From Ichthyophonus hoferi (taxonomy: Eukaryota; Opisthokonta; Ichthyosporea; Ichthyophonida; Ichthyophonidae): a stretch of DNA of 13,924 nt. Positions 1 through 7,109 of this stretch are shown here, piece by piece. Made by a program: the position numbers and the translations under genes. Numbering within the stretch: the stretch's first letter is position 1; every line of letters begins with the position of its first letter. The stretch lies in the NCBI GenBank assembly GCA_002751075.1, contig NAOQ01000011.1:264858-278781 (forward strand), written 5' to 3'. The notes beneath the pieces were generated by a model that worked only from the letters and a program-made list of their open reading frames with translations, did not search any database and was not told where the DNA came from.

Positions 1-64
1 TCAGCCATGGTTACTACCAATGACCTGAGAAGACAGTGGAATTAAAGGTCAGGCACGCATTTTA

Positions 65-245
65 ATTGGTCCTAAGACTGATATTGGAGACCATCAATTG
101 GATGTTCCTCTAATGTATAACTTTTATTGGTCAATTTAAAAGAATAAAAAGAACATTCCCCACAAAGTGTGTACAGTAATATTAATACCTTTGTAGAGGT
201 TTGCACGTGACCAAGGGCTAGACGGGGGTTGATATATAAATAAAA
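65..245 (+). promoter_or_regulatory. Promoter-like cluster: four ATTGG motifs followed by a TATA-like element
   Basis: ATTGG, the reverse of the CCAAT box, occurs at 65-69, 83-87, 97-101 and 126-130, four times in 66 bases. A TATATAAATA element follows at 233-242. CCAAT-type motifs about 100 bp ahead of a TATA element are a usual eukaryotic promoter layout, so this could drive transcription to the right. The first ATG after it (249) opens only eight codons, and no coding region is recognisable up to 630. ATTGG is not rare in AT-rich DNA, so the density of motifs is the only real support. It could equally be the U3 part of an unrecognised LTR. Confidence 0.25.
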
Positions 246-579
246 TCCATGGAAATGGGGGTGAAAAAGAGATAAGGGTAGTGAGGAAAAGCACTCTCAG
301 ACTAATACAGCTCGAAAACTAGTCCTCAGTTACTGACTTTTATGTGCAAACAATGATTGGAACGGAAAGTGCTATAAAATAGGCATAAAGTCAAAATAAA
401 AATAGTAATATATGATTATCATAATTGATATTTCAAAAAACGATGTACGAGATTTGAGTGTATGTTTGTTGGAACATTTATTTTGTGGATGGGGTAGGAA
501 TATTTAGGTTTGCAGTCATATCTGTATATCAATATATATAAAGATATATAAATAAGGATAGCTCGTAGTAATGGAGTTG

Positions 580-633
580 AAATAAAAAGAGAGGGTAAAA
601 GAGGTAAGGAAAAAAAAAGGAGAGAGAAAAGAG
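580..633 (+). repeat. Purine-rich tract next to the microsatellite
   Basis: Nearly all bases from 580 to 633 are A or G, and the last 27 or so are uninterrupted purines. The tract directly abuts the TATG microsatellite. Such tracts are low-complexity DNA and can form triplex or slipped structures. No gene function is implied. Confidence 0.7.
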
Positions 634-775
634 TGTATGTATGTATGTATGTATATATGTATTTATGTATGTATGTATATATGTATTTATGTATGTATGT
701 ATGTATAGATGTATGTATAAATGTATGGGTGTTGAAGGGTTTGTGTGTGTGTGTAAGTATGTATGTGTTCATGTA
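634..775 (+). repeat. TATG/TG microsatellite
   Basis: From 634 to about 728 the sequence is an imperfect tetranucleotide array of GTAT/TATG units with interspersed TATATATG and TATTTATG variants. It is followed at 739-754 by a TG dinucleotide run and a further short TATG patch to about 772. Because a four-base repeat of this composition has no stop codon in some frames, it produces long open frames on both strands rich in Tyr, Val, Met and Cys (plus) or Thr, Tyr, Ile and His (minus). I do not regard these frames as genes. Confidence 0.9.
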
Positions 776-872
776 CGCACATGTTAATGCTAAAAATATG
801 CACAAGGATAAGTGCACAATTCTGTATCTGTGTTAATACAGTAAAAACATGAAAAATAAAGCAACAACATAC

Positions 873-1066
873 GCATCAATATCATTTAAAGTCAGTCCCT
901 TCGTCTGTAAACTCTTCAAACTCGACTGAGACCCTTCATCATGTTCTAAAGTGGGATAATGCATCATGGCATCTGGCTGACCACTATTAATGAGTGTTTT
1001 CTTCATAATTCCCCTTGTTGTAGGATGCTTCAATGCCCTGTGTCCATCACCCCTTACTTTAATCAA
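873..1066 (-). CDS. Candidate exon of an unrecognised protein
   Basis: An open stretch of about 60 codons on the minus strand has a composition unlike the surrounding AT-rich noise. It includes RGDGHRALKHPTTRGIMKK and a later acidic and leucine-rich part ending LTLNDIDA. At its 3' end it runs into GTATGT (872-867), the classic fungal 5' splice site. On the 5' side an AG at 1058-1057 could serve as acceptor; there is no ATG at the start, so I read it as an internal exon. To its right, 1194-1330 on the same strand is also open for about 45 codons (…VERDVVADEYQGSS…) and might be another exon. No family is recognised. A chance open frame remains possible. Confidence 0.3.
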
Positions 1067-1069
1067 TGG

Positions 1070-1096
1070 ATATATATATATATGTGTGTGTGTGTA
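1070..1096. repeat. TA/TG dinucleotide microsatellite
   Basis: A TA run passes directly into a TG run at 1070-1096, just upstream (in minus-strand terms) of the candidate exon at 873-1066. It is simple-sequence DNA. Confidence 0.8.
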
Positions 1097-1359
1097 TCGG
1101 AAATATACTGATCTTTAATAAATAAGCACAATAATTAAAATTTAGTCATGAAGAAATAAACTGTATTTTTGATTAGCAAGAATTGGACGTATATTACTTT
1201 GTAGTTATTTGCGTCAGATACTTAATTGGCAGGCTCCTTGGGCAATACAAGCCTATTTTCATAAAGGAAATGCTACTTCCCTGATATTCATCTGCCACAA
1301 CATCTCTTTCCACAAAGATTGAACATTATGAACCTCAATTCTTCAAACGCTTTGGTTCA

Positions 1360-2040
1360 GTTAAGACTGCTTTCTTTATATGCACATTAATTTCTTAAGA
1401 TCTATACCTATTAAGTCAATGTTGAGACCACTTAGAAGAGAATATATCAGTATTTCCATATTTTAAATTACCTTTTGCATCCAAGTATCTCTTTTTTGGT
1501 CCTGCTTATGATATATAACCGCCGCTGGAGACTATAAAAGGTAAAGTGTTGTGAGACTTAAAATATAATATAACTATAAACATTCAGCCTCCCCTTTAAT
1601 TTTGCGTTTTTTAATGGCTTTGTGTACATGTCTATGGTTGTGAGATTACGTAAGAACGAGTGATAACCTTATGATTGGCCACTTAATGCTAAACAGTGAT
1701 TTCTTTTGTAATTGGCTCATTAAGCACCAGGCGCATTCTTCTCATTCGTAAACCTCGGGCCGATCGTCTTAGTGGCTCACCAATATCTTAAATATTAATC
1801 GCTAATTAATATTGAGCAATATCTGGATACTTTACTAATTGCGATTAACAAGAGCCATATGATCAAGGTCTAGTTTCAAATTGGTACCAATTACAGGAAA
1901 GTGATCTGTAAATATGTTTTGGTGTAAGTAAATATAATAGTAATGCGCATGTCGAACCTGGTAATAAGTACTCAATTTTAGAAAAGATATCGATTGGTGA
2001 TATTGAGTATATCCCTGCATAATTAATTAGTGAGTGAAAC
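1360..2040. other. Gene-poor AT-rich stretch with CCAAT-type motifs and a small hairpin
   Basis: No coding region is supported here. A TATA-like TATAAAAGG lies near 1534. ATTGG or CCAAT motifs recur near 1675, 1713 and 1780. A short perfect inverted repeat, AATATTAAT (1791-1799) and ATTAATATT (1805-1813), flanks a 5-nt loop. The only open frames are short and of noise-like composition. Confidence 0.4.
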
Positions 2041-2061
2041 AATAATAATTTGTAGGTTTGA

Positions 2062-2079
2062 CCAATAGGGTATAAAATA
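2062..2079 (+). promoter_or_regulatory. CCAAT plus TATA core promoter candidate
   Basis: CCAAT at 2062-2066 is followed after four bases by TATAAAATA at 2071-2079. A transcript would start around 2100. It would carry a tiny upstream frame at 2132 (Met-Arg-Ile-stop) before the lysine-rich frame that opens at 2308. The element is a good match to consensus, but CCAAT is unusually close to TATA, so the pairing may be accidental. Confidence 0.35.
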
Positions 2080-2307
2080 CTTATAAAGAGCGCAAAAATT
2101 GTTGATATCCCAAAGCTCTGTTACTGTCAAGATGAGAATTTAAAGGATTTCTGGTTTAATTGAAATAATACAGATAATTAGTTTCATAAATTTAGTATGT
2201 ATATACTTAATTTGGAAGTATTATCTATAGAAAATAATTATCTTCAAATCAACTGAGGTAGCGTTATAGGCAAGCAGTGCAAGTTGCTCAGTTAGAAATA
2301 ATACAAC

Positions 2308-2430
2308 ATGAAAGTCACTAAAACCAAAAGGAAAAGTTGGTCAAAGACAAATGGTGTCAGGCTAAAAAAAGATTCAGTAATAAAACAGGAAATTTCGTCA
2401 AAAAAGCTGCAAAAATTAGAAAAAAGGTAG
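2308..2430 (+). CDS. Lysine-rich candidate first exon, unrecognised
   Basis: ATG at 2308 opens 40 codons of strongly basic sequence beginning MKVTKTKRKSWSKTNGVRLK, with about 30 per cent lysine, reminiscent of nucleolar or ribosome-biogenesis proteins. The frame stops at TAG 2428-2430, but that TAG lies inside a possible donor (AAAAAG then GTAGGC, intron from 2427), so the stop may be intronic. The donor leaves two bases of a codon. The candidate exon at 3126-3252 needs exactly two bases at its start, which is compatible, although the implied intron of about 0.7 kb would be long for a fungus. The CCAAT/TATA pair lies about 230 bp upstream. AAA-rich low-complexity DNA could imitate this composition. 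Confidence 0.3.
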   Translation: MKVTKTKRKSWSKTNGVRLKKDSVIKQEISSKKLQKLEKR

Positions 2431-2846
2431 GCATTTTACAAATAAAAGTAAACTAAGTGTTATAGGACATCCTTATTTTGTTGCTGAATATATATATTGT
2501 TTTTAAATTAAGTAGGTATGATAGTCACATATGTATATAATTGAACGATGGTACGAAAAAAGGTAAATACGTATTCTATGATACAGATATATATATAACT
2601 ACTAGTATTCATATAATCAGGATCATGCTTGTTTCCCATACACTTAGTAAGGAAGACGACCCTACTGTAGTACGGTCCAGTCTAACACGTCTTGCATTGC
2701 TGTCTTGGAAATTTTTTTTTTCCATTATTTGTTTTGCTTATATGTTTGTCTTTTCACATTTCTTTTCGAAAAATCCAAATGTATGCTAGATATATGATCG
2801 AATAAGTTTTGATTGACTTGATTATTAATATTTCTGTTGGGCAGTA
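2431..2846. other. AT-rich stretch, probably non-coding
   Basis: A plus-strand frame at 2541-2789 is open for 82 codons but begins at a TTG and its composition is weak apart from a short stretch around 2645-2700. It may be partly coding or intronic. A T9-plus tract and pyrimidine-rich DNA occupy 2709-2770, then a possible 3' splice site (TTTCTGTTGGGCAG) ends at 2844. Confidence 0.3.
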
Positions 2847-2963
2847 GGCACCCAATCACATGCCAATGTGGGTCGAGTGGCAAAATATTACAAAAGAACA
2901 TCTTTCTACTTACGATTACTATTATTGGTGGCTTACATAAAATCAACTGGTGGAATTTTATAA
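2847..2963 (+). CDS. Candidate terminal exon, unrecognised
   Basis: After a pyrimidine-rich stretch ending in GGGCAG at 2844, a frame starting at 2847 runs 38 codons to TAA at 2961-2963. It begins GTQSHANVGRVAKYYKR and continues with a leucine-rich hydrophobic segment and a short polar tail (KSTGGIL). The composition looks protein-like: basic segment then one hydrophobic stretch. The exon border requires one base from the preceding exon, which does not match the phase of the donor after 2308-2426, so the two are not simply adjacent exons. No family is recognised and a chance frame is quite possible. Confidence 0.22.
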   Translation, partial: GTQSHANVGRVAKYYKRTSFYLRLLLLVAYIKSTGGIL

Positions 2964-3125
2964 ATTATTGAACGCTGGTCAAACAAGTAGGACTATATAT
3001 ATGTGCATATACAGGACATAAAGGGAGATAACGGAAAATTGTGAGAAGATCATGCAATTATGAATGCATTTTGAATCGATTGTGTTCCACTAATTTTTGT
3101 CTCACATAATTTTATTTTCATTAAG

Positions 3126-3252
3126 AAATTTTTTCCACTCGGAGACTGCTACTGATTCTGATGTTGCCAAGAGAGTAACCGGGTGGAGTTTCAAAGAACG
3201 ACACATAGGTACCCTGTTTACTCTAGAAACGTTTAACCATACAAAATATTAA
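3126..3252 (+). CDS. Candidate terminal exon, unrecognised
   Basis: Behind a T-rich stretch ending ATTAAG (AG at 3124-3125), a frame runs about 42 codons to TAA at 3250-3252. It includes FHSETATDSDVAKRVTGWS and then a mixed polar and aromatic stretch. The local GC content is higher than the flanks between about 3136 and 3225, as expected for coding sequence. Phase fits the donor at the end of the lysine-rich frame (2426). No domain is recognised. Independent support such as a transcript is absent. Confidence 0.28.
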
Positions 3253-3493
3253 GTAACCATTGTTTTTATTTCAGTATTATGACAGGATTGACTCGAAGAA
3301 TTACTATAGTATGATCTTAGCAATAGTGTTGTAATTAAACACCGAGTATCTATAAGTAAAGAATATTTACATCTAGGAATCCCTTAAAACATGTGAATAT
3401 TTAATTTTATTGAGCACAAACATATTTTTGTTCCTATGTTAAGTCTTTTTTCTTTTTTCTCTGTAATTACACTTTACAAACTAGTCTTGCCAG

Positions 3494-3723
3494 AGATCTA
3501 TCAGCAAATGTGTCGATACATATATGTAGATACCCGCCTAGTTATACTAGTATGTGCCTACCTATTGTGACTTGGGCAAAAGGTAAAAAATACACTGCAT
3601 TTCAAACAATTTATTTAAACAAGGCGTTACCAGTTAAAAAAACCATGGCATACAACAATGAATATGAAAATCAAGGGATACCTGGCAAAATGCCATGTAA
3701 AAAAGCACGAATTCCACTTACTG
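3494..3723 (+). CDS. Candidate internal exon with good splice borders
   Basis: A long pyrimidine tract (about 3446-3466) is followed by CTTGCCAG ending at 3493, a convincing acceptor. The frame then stays open for the whole 230 bases to a strong donor, CTG followed by GTGAGT at 3724. The encoded segment has two cysteines early on, then WAKGKKYTAFQTIYLNKAL, and ends in a basic stretch MPCKKARIPLTG. Inside it, ATG 3645 sits in a perfect Kozak setting (ACCATGG), so translation could also start there and give a 26-codon first exon. No family is recognised, and no matching downstream exon stands out before 3840. Of the isolated exon candidates here this has the best pair of borders. Confidence 0.35.
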
Positions 3724-4118
3724 GTGAGTATAAAACTTTATATAGCTATTTTATGTTATCGATTAGATCTATGCCTTGCTTGATAGTTCTCCCATTAGAA
3801 TTCTTATATAGTATGCACATATACCTATGTACTCTTTAAACGTTATCTGACTATTTAGTAGGTGTGAGCATATATATTTTATTAGCTTATTTGTTACAAT
3901 TAATGCTCAATCCATAACTATAAAACCTTACGGTTCTTTTCAACTAATAGGAGATAAGCTAAATATTCATATTTAGTTTCTGTACGAGCTATCCGGCGAT
4001 GTTTTGTAGCTAAATAGTTAACACAATAATTAACATTAATATCTAAAAACCCACTAGGAGTTAGATTAGATAACAATTGTCTAATAAAAGGATATTAAGC
4101 AATATTGCTCAGAACAAG

Positions 4119-4175
4119 ATGGGTACATTTTATGTAGAAGAAATGGGTGATAATGAATATCAAAACACATTGTGA
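4119..4175 (+). CDS. 18-codon small open frame
   Basis: ATG at 4119 opens 18 codons ending TGA at 4173-4175; the peptide is acidic (MGTFYVEEMGDNEYQNTL). Its composition is unlike the AT-rich background, but it is very short. It could be a micro-exon, a small peptide or chance. Confidence 0.12.
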   Translation: MGTFYVEEMGDNEYQNTL

Positions 4176-4369
4176 ATTTATTTTTAATACGGTGTATCAA
4201 CTAGTTTATAAACGATACTGTAAATAAACATAACAGAACACTGGGTTTAATTAGCTGCTTGGAATGTACTTATCAACTTATAGTTGTATTTTATTAGTTA
4301 AGCCAATAAGGGATGGCACTTAAATTTTTGAGGGACTATACTCCACTCTATTAGGAGCAATGTTTCAAA

Positions 4370-4589
4370 CAGAACAATACAATAAGTATTAAATATCAAA
4401 TAAGGCTACCTATACAATATAGACAAAATAACTATAATTATAATTATTTAACTAAATAATGCTAGGCGTTGAAGGATTTCATATATAAAATGCTATATAG
4501 AAAGTATAAAAAGGCTATTTCTGAGACAAATTAAGGGCTCTTGATCTTGTAGTAATACTGAATAAAGGCTCTAGAGCTTTGATTCTCTG
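4370..4589 (+). repeat. Leader-like repeat, part A, copy 1 (TATA and AATAAA elements)
   Basis: This block aligns colinearly with 5606-5825, at roughly two thirds identity by eye. Shared anchors are an AACTATA stretch, AATGCT.GGC, TATATAAAATGC (TATATAAA at 4482-4489), GAGACA and AATAAAGGC (AATAAA at 4561-4566). TATA and AATAAA are 79 nt apart in both copies. A TATA element followed at this distance by a polyadenylation signal is the layout of a compact LTR, but a duplicated host promoter and 5' leader would look similar. No primer-binding site or retroelement protein is recognised beside it. Confidence 0.6.
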
Positions 4590-4675
4590 TTTTCTGTTTA
4601 CAATAGTCATCTGCCACCTTAAACATGGGTAAGATAATTATTACACAGATTGAAATAGACACGCTATGTAATGGT
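4590..4675 (+). repeat. Leader-like repeat, part B, copy 1
   Basis: Directly follows part A. It aligns with about 6530-6640: TTTTCTG.TT.CAATA.TCA, then CTACCACC-like and CCTTAAACATG. The distance from TTTTCTG to the ATG is 35 nt in both copies (ATG at 4625 here, 6579 there). Here the ATG is followed by GGTAAGA, a good splice donor; in the other copy it is followed at once by TGA. Confidence 0.55.
4625..4628 (+). CDS. Possible minimal first coding exon (ATG G) of the gene candidate ending at 5189
   Basis: ATGG at 4625-4628 precedes GTAAGA. A pyrimidine-rich acceptor TTTTTCAATTGTTTTAG ends at 4814. Joining across that 186-base intron keeps an open frame through 4815-4873, hydrophobic at first (GLLLLTLNF). 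A second donor (A then GTAATT at 4874) and the strong acceptor before 4987 have matching phase. This is a gene model inferred only from splice-site patterns and phase; tiny first exons are easy to imagine and hard to prove. Confidence 0.2.
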
Positions 4676-4986
4676 TAGATGCGTGACCATCAGGAAAAGA
4701 TATGCGCTCAAACTACATCACAAAAATTCATAACATATATCAAATTATAACGGACTATTATATTTGTTCATCCTTTTTTGTTCTACATCTTTTTCACTTT
4801 TTCAATTGTTTTAGGCTTATTATTGCTAACTCTTAACTTTAAAAATGGTTTAGCCAATATGAAGCCTGTAATCAGTAATTGGAAAATAGTTCAATAGAAC
4901 AACGTATCACAATAAGTAGAAAAAGAAAAAAATACAAAAGAAATAATATCATATTTCTTCTATATCCTCCCCTATCCCATTCACAG

Positions 4987-5189
4987 ATGTCACATCCAAA
5001 CATAGATCTAAAATCGATTGTCTTGACCGACCACCAAGAGAGTTGGCTAAAACAAAGACACACAATAGACAAACTGAATTATTGACACCAAAGGAAATTA
5101 GACACGCCTTAAAACTGGGTATTTTAAAGGAGAATGGTGGGAGCTTGAGACATGTTATTTTTTCTTTTTCTTTTTTTTTTTTGAATTAA
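4987..5189 (+). CDS. Candidate terminal exon with strong acceptor, unrecognised basic protein
   Basis: A long pyrimidine tract (4950-4984) ending TTCACAG gives one of the best 3' splice sites in the window. Beyond it a frame (codon boundary at 4986) is open for about 67 codons to TAA 5187-5189. It contains SKHRSKIDCLDRPPRELAKT and further on LLTPKEIRHALKLGILKENG, which is helix-like and protein-like. The last dozen codons fall in a T-rich tract (Phe/Ser), so the true end or a donor may come earlier. A second frame starting at ATG 4987 is open for only 32 codons and looks less convincing. It lies downstream of the leader repeat at 4370-4675, which could be its promoter. No family is recognised. 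Confidence 0.38.
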
Positions 5190-5605
5190 TAATATATATA
5201 TGGATATTAAAGTAATAACACTGGTAAAGGGCAAAGAAACATTATATTACATGTATTAATCATTCAGTTAGTAACCAAGTAAGCATCTTTATAGATGGGA
5301 TAAGCAGTAGCCTGTATGAAATAAAACTGCAATTTCCTAGTAATTTAATCATACCTCTGCTGTGATGGAGCACTTTAAAAACATATTGAAACAGATGTGT
5401 ATGTGTTATTCTAAATAATTATTTTGTTGGTGTTTAAATTTATTAATAAGACAAGTTGATTAAAAGCAATAATATTATAATAGGTTTATTATTAAAATAT
5501 TGGTAAAGGTTTGTGCTGTAAGTTATTATAAATCTTATTTATTTTAAAAGAAAACATCTTCTTTAAACTTGACAAAATTAGTAAAGGTTACCTGTCACAT
5601 AATGA
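5190..5605. other. AT-rich stretch without a recognisable gene
   Basis: No coding stretch is supported. A loose GGTAAAGG motif recurs near 5224, 5500, 5580 and 5665 (the last in the following repeat), which might be degenerate repeat structure or coincidence. Confidence 0.35.
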
Positions 5606-5825
5606 AAAGAAACATGAACTGTTTGTATATACATAATGTCAAATATAGTTACATATGTAGCATAGGTAAAGTAACTATAGTTTAGATTTTCCAATTTATT
5701 AATGCTGGGCTCTTAAGTATTCCATATATAAAATGCAATATTTAGAAAGCCAAAAACGGTTGTATGAGACATATTAGTAACTCTTTATTCTGTAGTGACA
5801 CCGAATAAAGGCAATAGAGTTTATC
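5606..5825 (+). repeat. Leader-like repeat, part A, copy 2
   Basis: Second copy of the block at 4370-4589, in the same orientation and 1.24 kb downstream. It keeps TATATAAA at 5725-5732 and AATAAA at 5804-5809, again 79 nt apart. Similarity fades just after AATAAAGGC..TAGAG. The part B sequence that follows copy 1 is not here but about 0.7 kb further on. Confidence 0.6.
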
Positions 5826-6239
5826 GGAACTAAGTTCTTCATTGTGGTTAGGTAGATTATTTTTTATTATTGTTATCACGCTTTTTACATTTGGTTAGAG
5901 TTACCTATTAAGGACAATAGAAGGTTGCTGTTACAACTGGTAGTCTACAGCTTAGCAGTAAAGTATTCCAATATGACACAAACATATTAGAACTTTGCAC
6001 ATATACCTATAGGTATTTCCTATTCATTTCAAACCAATCAGAACTACAGACTTATGTCGTTTGGTTTTTATCATTATGCATATATAATAAGTTTCAAAAA
6101 CATTCATAAAGATATTGTTACTATTACTATCAATGTATGTTAAAAACCTTTTTTAATTTAAATTTATTTTAATTGTTTTATTAGTCATTTTTATTTTGTC
6201 TTTTGATTCTCATGTGGTAGAAATTTATTATAAAGATTC

Positions 6240-6529
6240 TTTACTAATCTAATCAAGTCTGGTATAGTTGAGCCATTAAAGGATGCTTGTATAGCACGCA
6301 TTTAAGACCCTGATTTAGATTGTAGTTATTGCACACATTGCAATTTGCACGTAAGACGTTTAAAGCGTCTTTGAATTCAAAACAATTTTGTGTATTTTAG
6401 GCAGAATTCACAAAGGCTTTAGCTGGTCCCTTACCTATTGATAACTATCTAAATTAACAAGCAAAATATTGGAACGCTGTACGTCAAAGAGAATTTAATA
6501 CACCAGATCCTAGTTTAATTTTCAACACA
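6240..6529 (+). pseudogene. Interrupted coding-like stretch with a possible 50-bp intron
   Basis: Two plus-strand stretches read like protein. The first, about 6262-6350, includes SGIVEPLKDACIARI and a cysteine cluster CSYCTHCNLH that resembles a small zinc-binding motif. It ends at a good donor (CAC then GTAAGA at 6351). A T-rich acceptor TGTATTTTAG ends at 6400 and the second stretch continues in compatible phase with AEFTKALAGPLPIDNYLN and later YWNAVRQREFNTPDP. The implied intron is 50 bases. The frame is interrupted in both stretches, so it is not intact. It lies between separated parts A and B of the leader repeat, as if inserted. I cannot name a family; a retroelement Gag or a decayed host gene are both possible. 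Confidence 0.3.
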
Positions 6530-6640
6530 TTTCTTATTATAAATTTTCTGCTTGCAATAATCAGCTACCACCCTAAACATGTGAGATAGTTAATATACAG
6601 CCTGAAATTGATCAATAAGGCTTATGGCATTTAGGTTGTA
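6530..6640 (+). repeat. Leader-like repeat, part B, copy 2
   Basis: Aligns with 4577-4675 at roughly three quarters identity by eye over the core, with identical spacing from TTTTCTG (6544) to ATG (6579). The ATG here is followed immediately by TGA, so it is not a start of a protein. Confidence 0.55.
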
Positions 6641-6737
6641 AGTTGGCATATTATCTATCATCTATAAATTAATTTTAAATCATATGCTAGTAATGCACTT
6701 ATAAAATAGATAATACTAATGGCCAGATAAAGCGAAC

Positions 6738-7076
6738 TTATTCCACACTTCTGAGAAATATTAGCTTTATATATTGACCATTGTAGTAAAATCCGTTATT
6801 GTCGTAAATCAGCCCATGCTTCGTAGACACTAAAAATAGTATGATAGAATTGTGAAATAATATGTGTACATATATACTATGGATTCCTTTAATAAGTTCA
6901 ATGTTAATAATACTTGGATTACATAATAGAGCCAATTTGTAGGAATCTAAAATAAATGCCATAACTAATCCGATATAGTGACTCAGAAAACTGTTCCCAA
7001 GCCAAGAAAATAAACAACTGTCAAACTCACAGTGCTTAATATTCATTTTATTTCTTTGATACCTTTTTCCTTCCAT
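6738..7076 (-). CDS. Hypothetical 112-residue protein
   Basis: ATG at 7076 opens 112 codons ending TAA at 6738-6740, the longest non-repetitive frame in the window. The N-terminus is basic (MEGKRYQRNKMNIKHCEFD). The middle is hydrophobic with aromatic residues and could hold one or two membrane-embedded stretches. The C-terminal part, FLVSTKHGLIYDNNGFYYN, faintly recalls the start of a FLYWCH zinc finger, but the cysteines and histidine that would complete that domain are not in the frame. In DNA this AT-rich a frame of this length is expected by chance a fraction of a time per window, so it may be accidental. No operon, promoter or homologous neighbour supports it. Confidence 0.22.
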   Translation of the reverse strand: MEGKRYQRNKMNIKHCEFDSCLFSWLGNSFLSHYIGLVMAFILDSYKLALLCNPSIINIELIKGIHSIYVHILFHNSIILFLVSTKHGLIYDNNGFYYNGQYIKLIFLRSVE

Positions 7077-7109
7077 ATTCACCTCTACAGAAATTAGCAG
7101 CAAACAACT

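Noticed and set aside
419-817. 132-codon minus-strand open frame, the longest in the window
   Set aside because: Most of it is the TATG microsatellite read as Thr-Tyr-Ile-His repeats; the remainder is AT-rich noise. No domain and no credible start context.
633-836. 67-codon plus-strand frame rich in Met, Tyr, Val and Cys
   Set aside because: Microsatellite translation only.
2250-2300. Structured-looking stretch that resembled part of a tRNA
   Set aside because: No acceptor stem, no TTC-type T-loop and no anticodon arm could be drawn. No tRNA, rRNA or CRISPR array was seen anywhere in the window.
2725-2946. Minus-strand 73-codon frame
   Set aside because: Begins at a non-ATG codon or in T-rich DNA, no motif, and overlaps a better plus-strand candidate stretch.
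4872-5072. Minus-strand 66-codon frame with a hydrophobic segment
   Set aside because: It is antisense to the polypyrimidine acceptor and exon at 4987-5189; the hydrophobic run comes from the complement of the A-rich stretch.
4370-5825. Reading the two leader copies as the LTR pair of one 1.4-kb retroelement
   Set aside because: Nothing between them resembles a retroelement protein, no primer-binding site or polypurine tract was found, and part B follows only one of them. Kept as an unclassified repeat.
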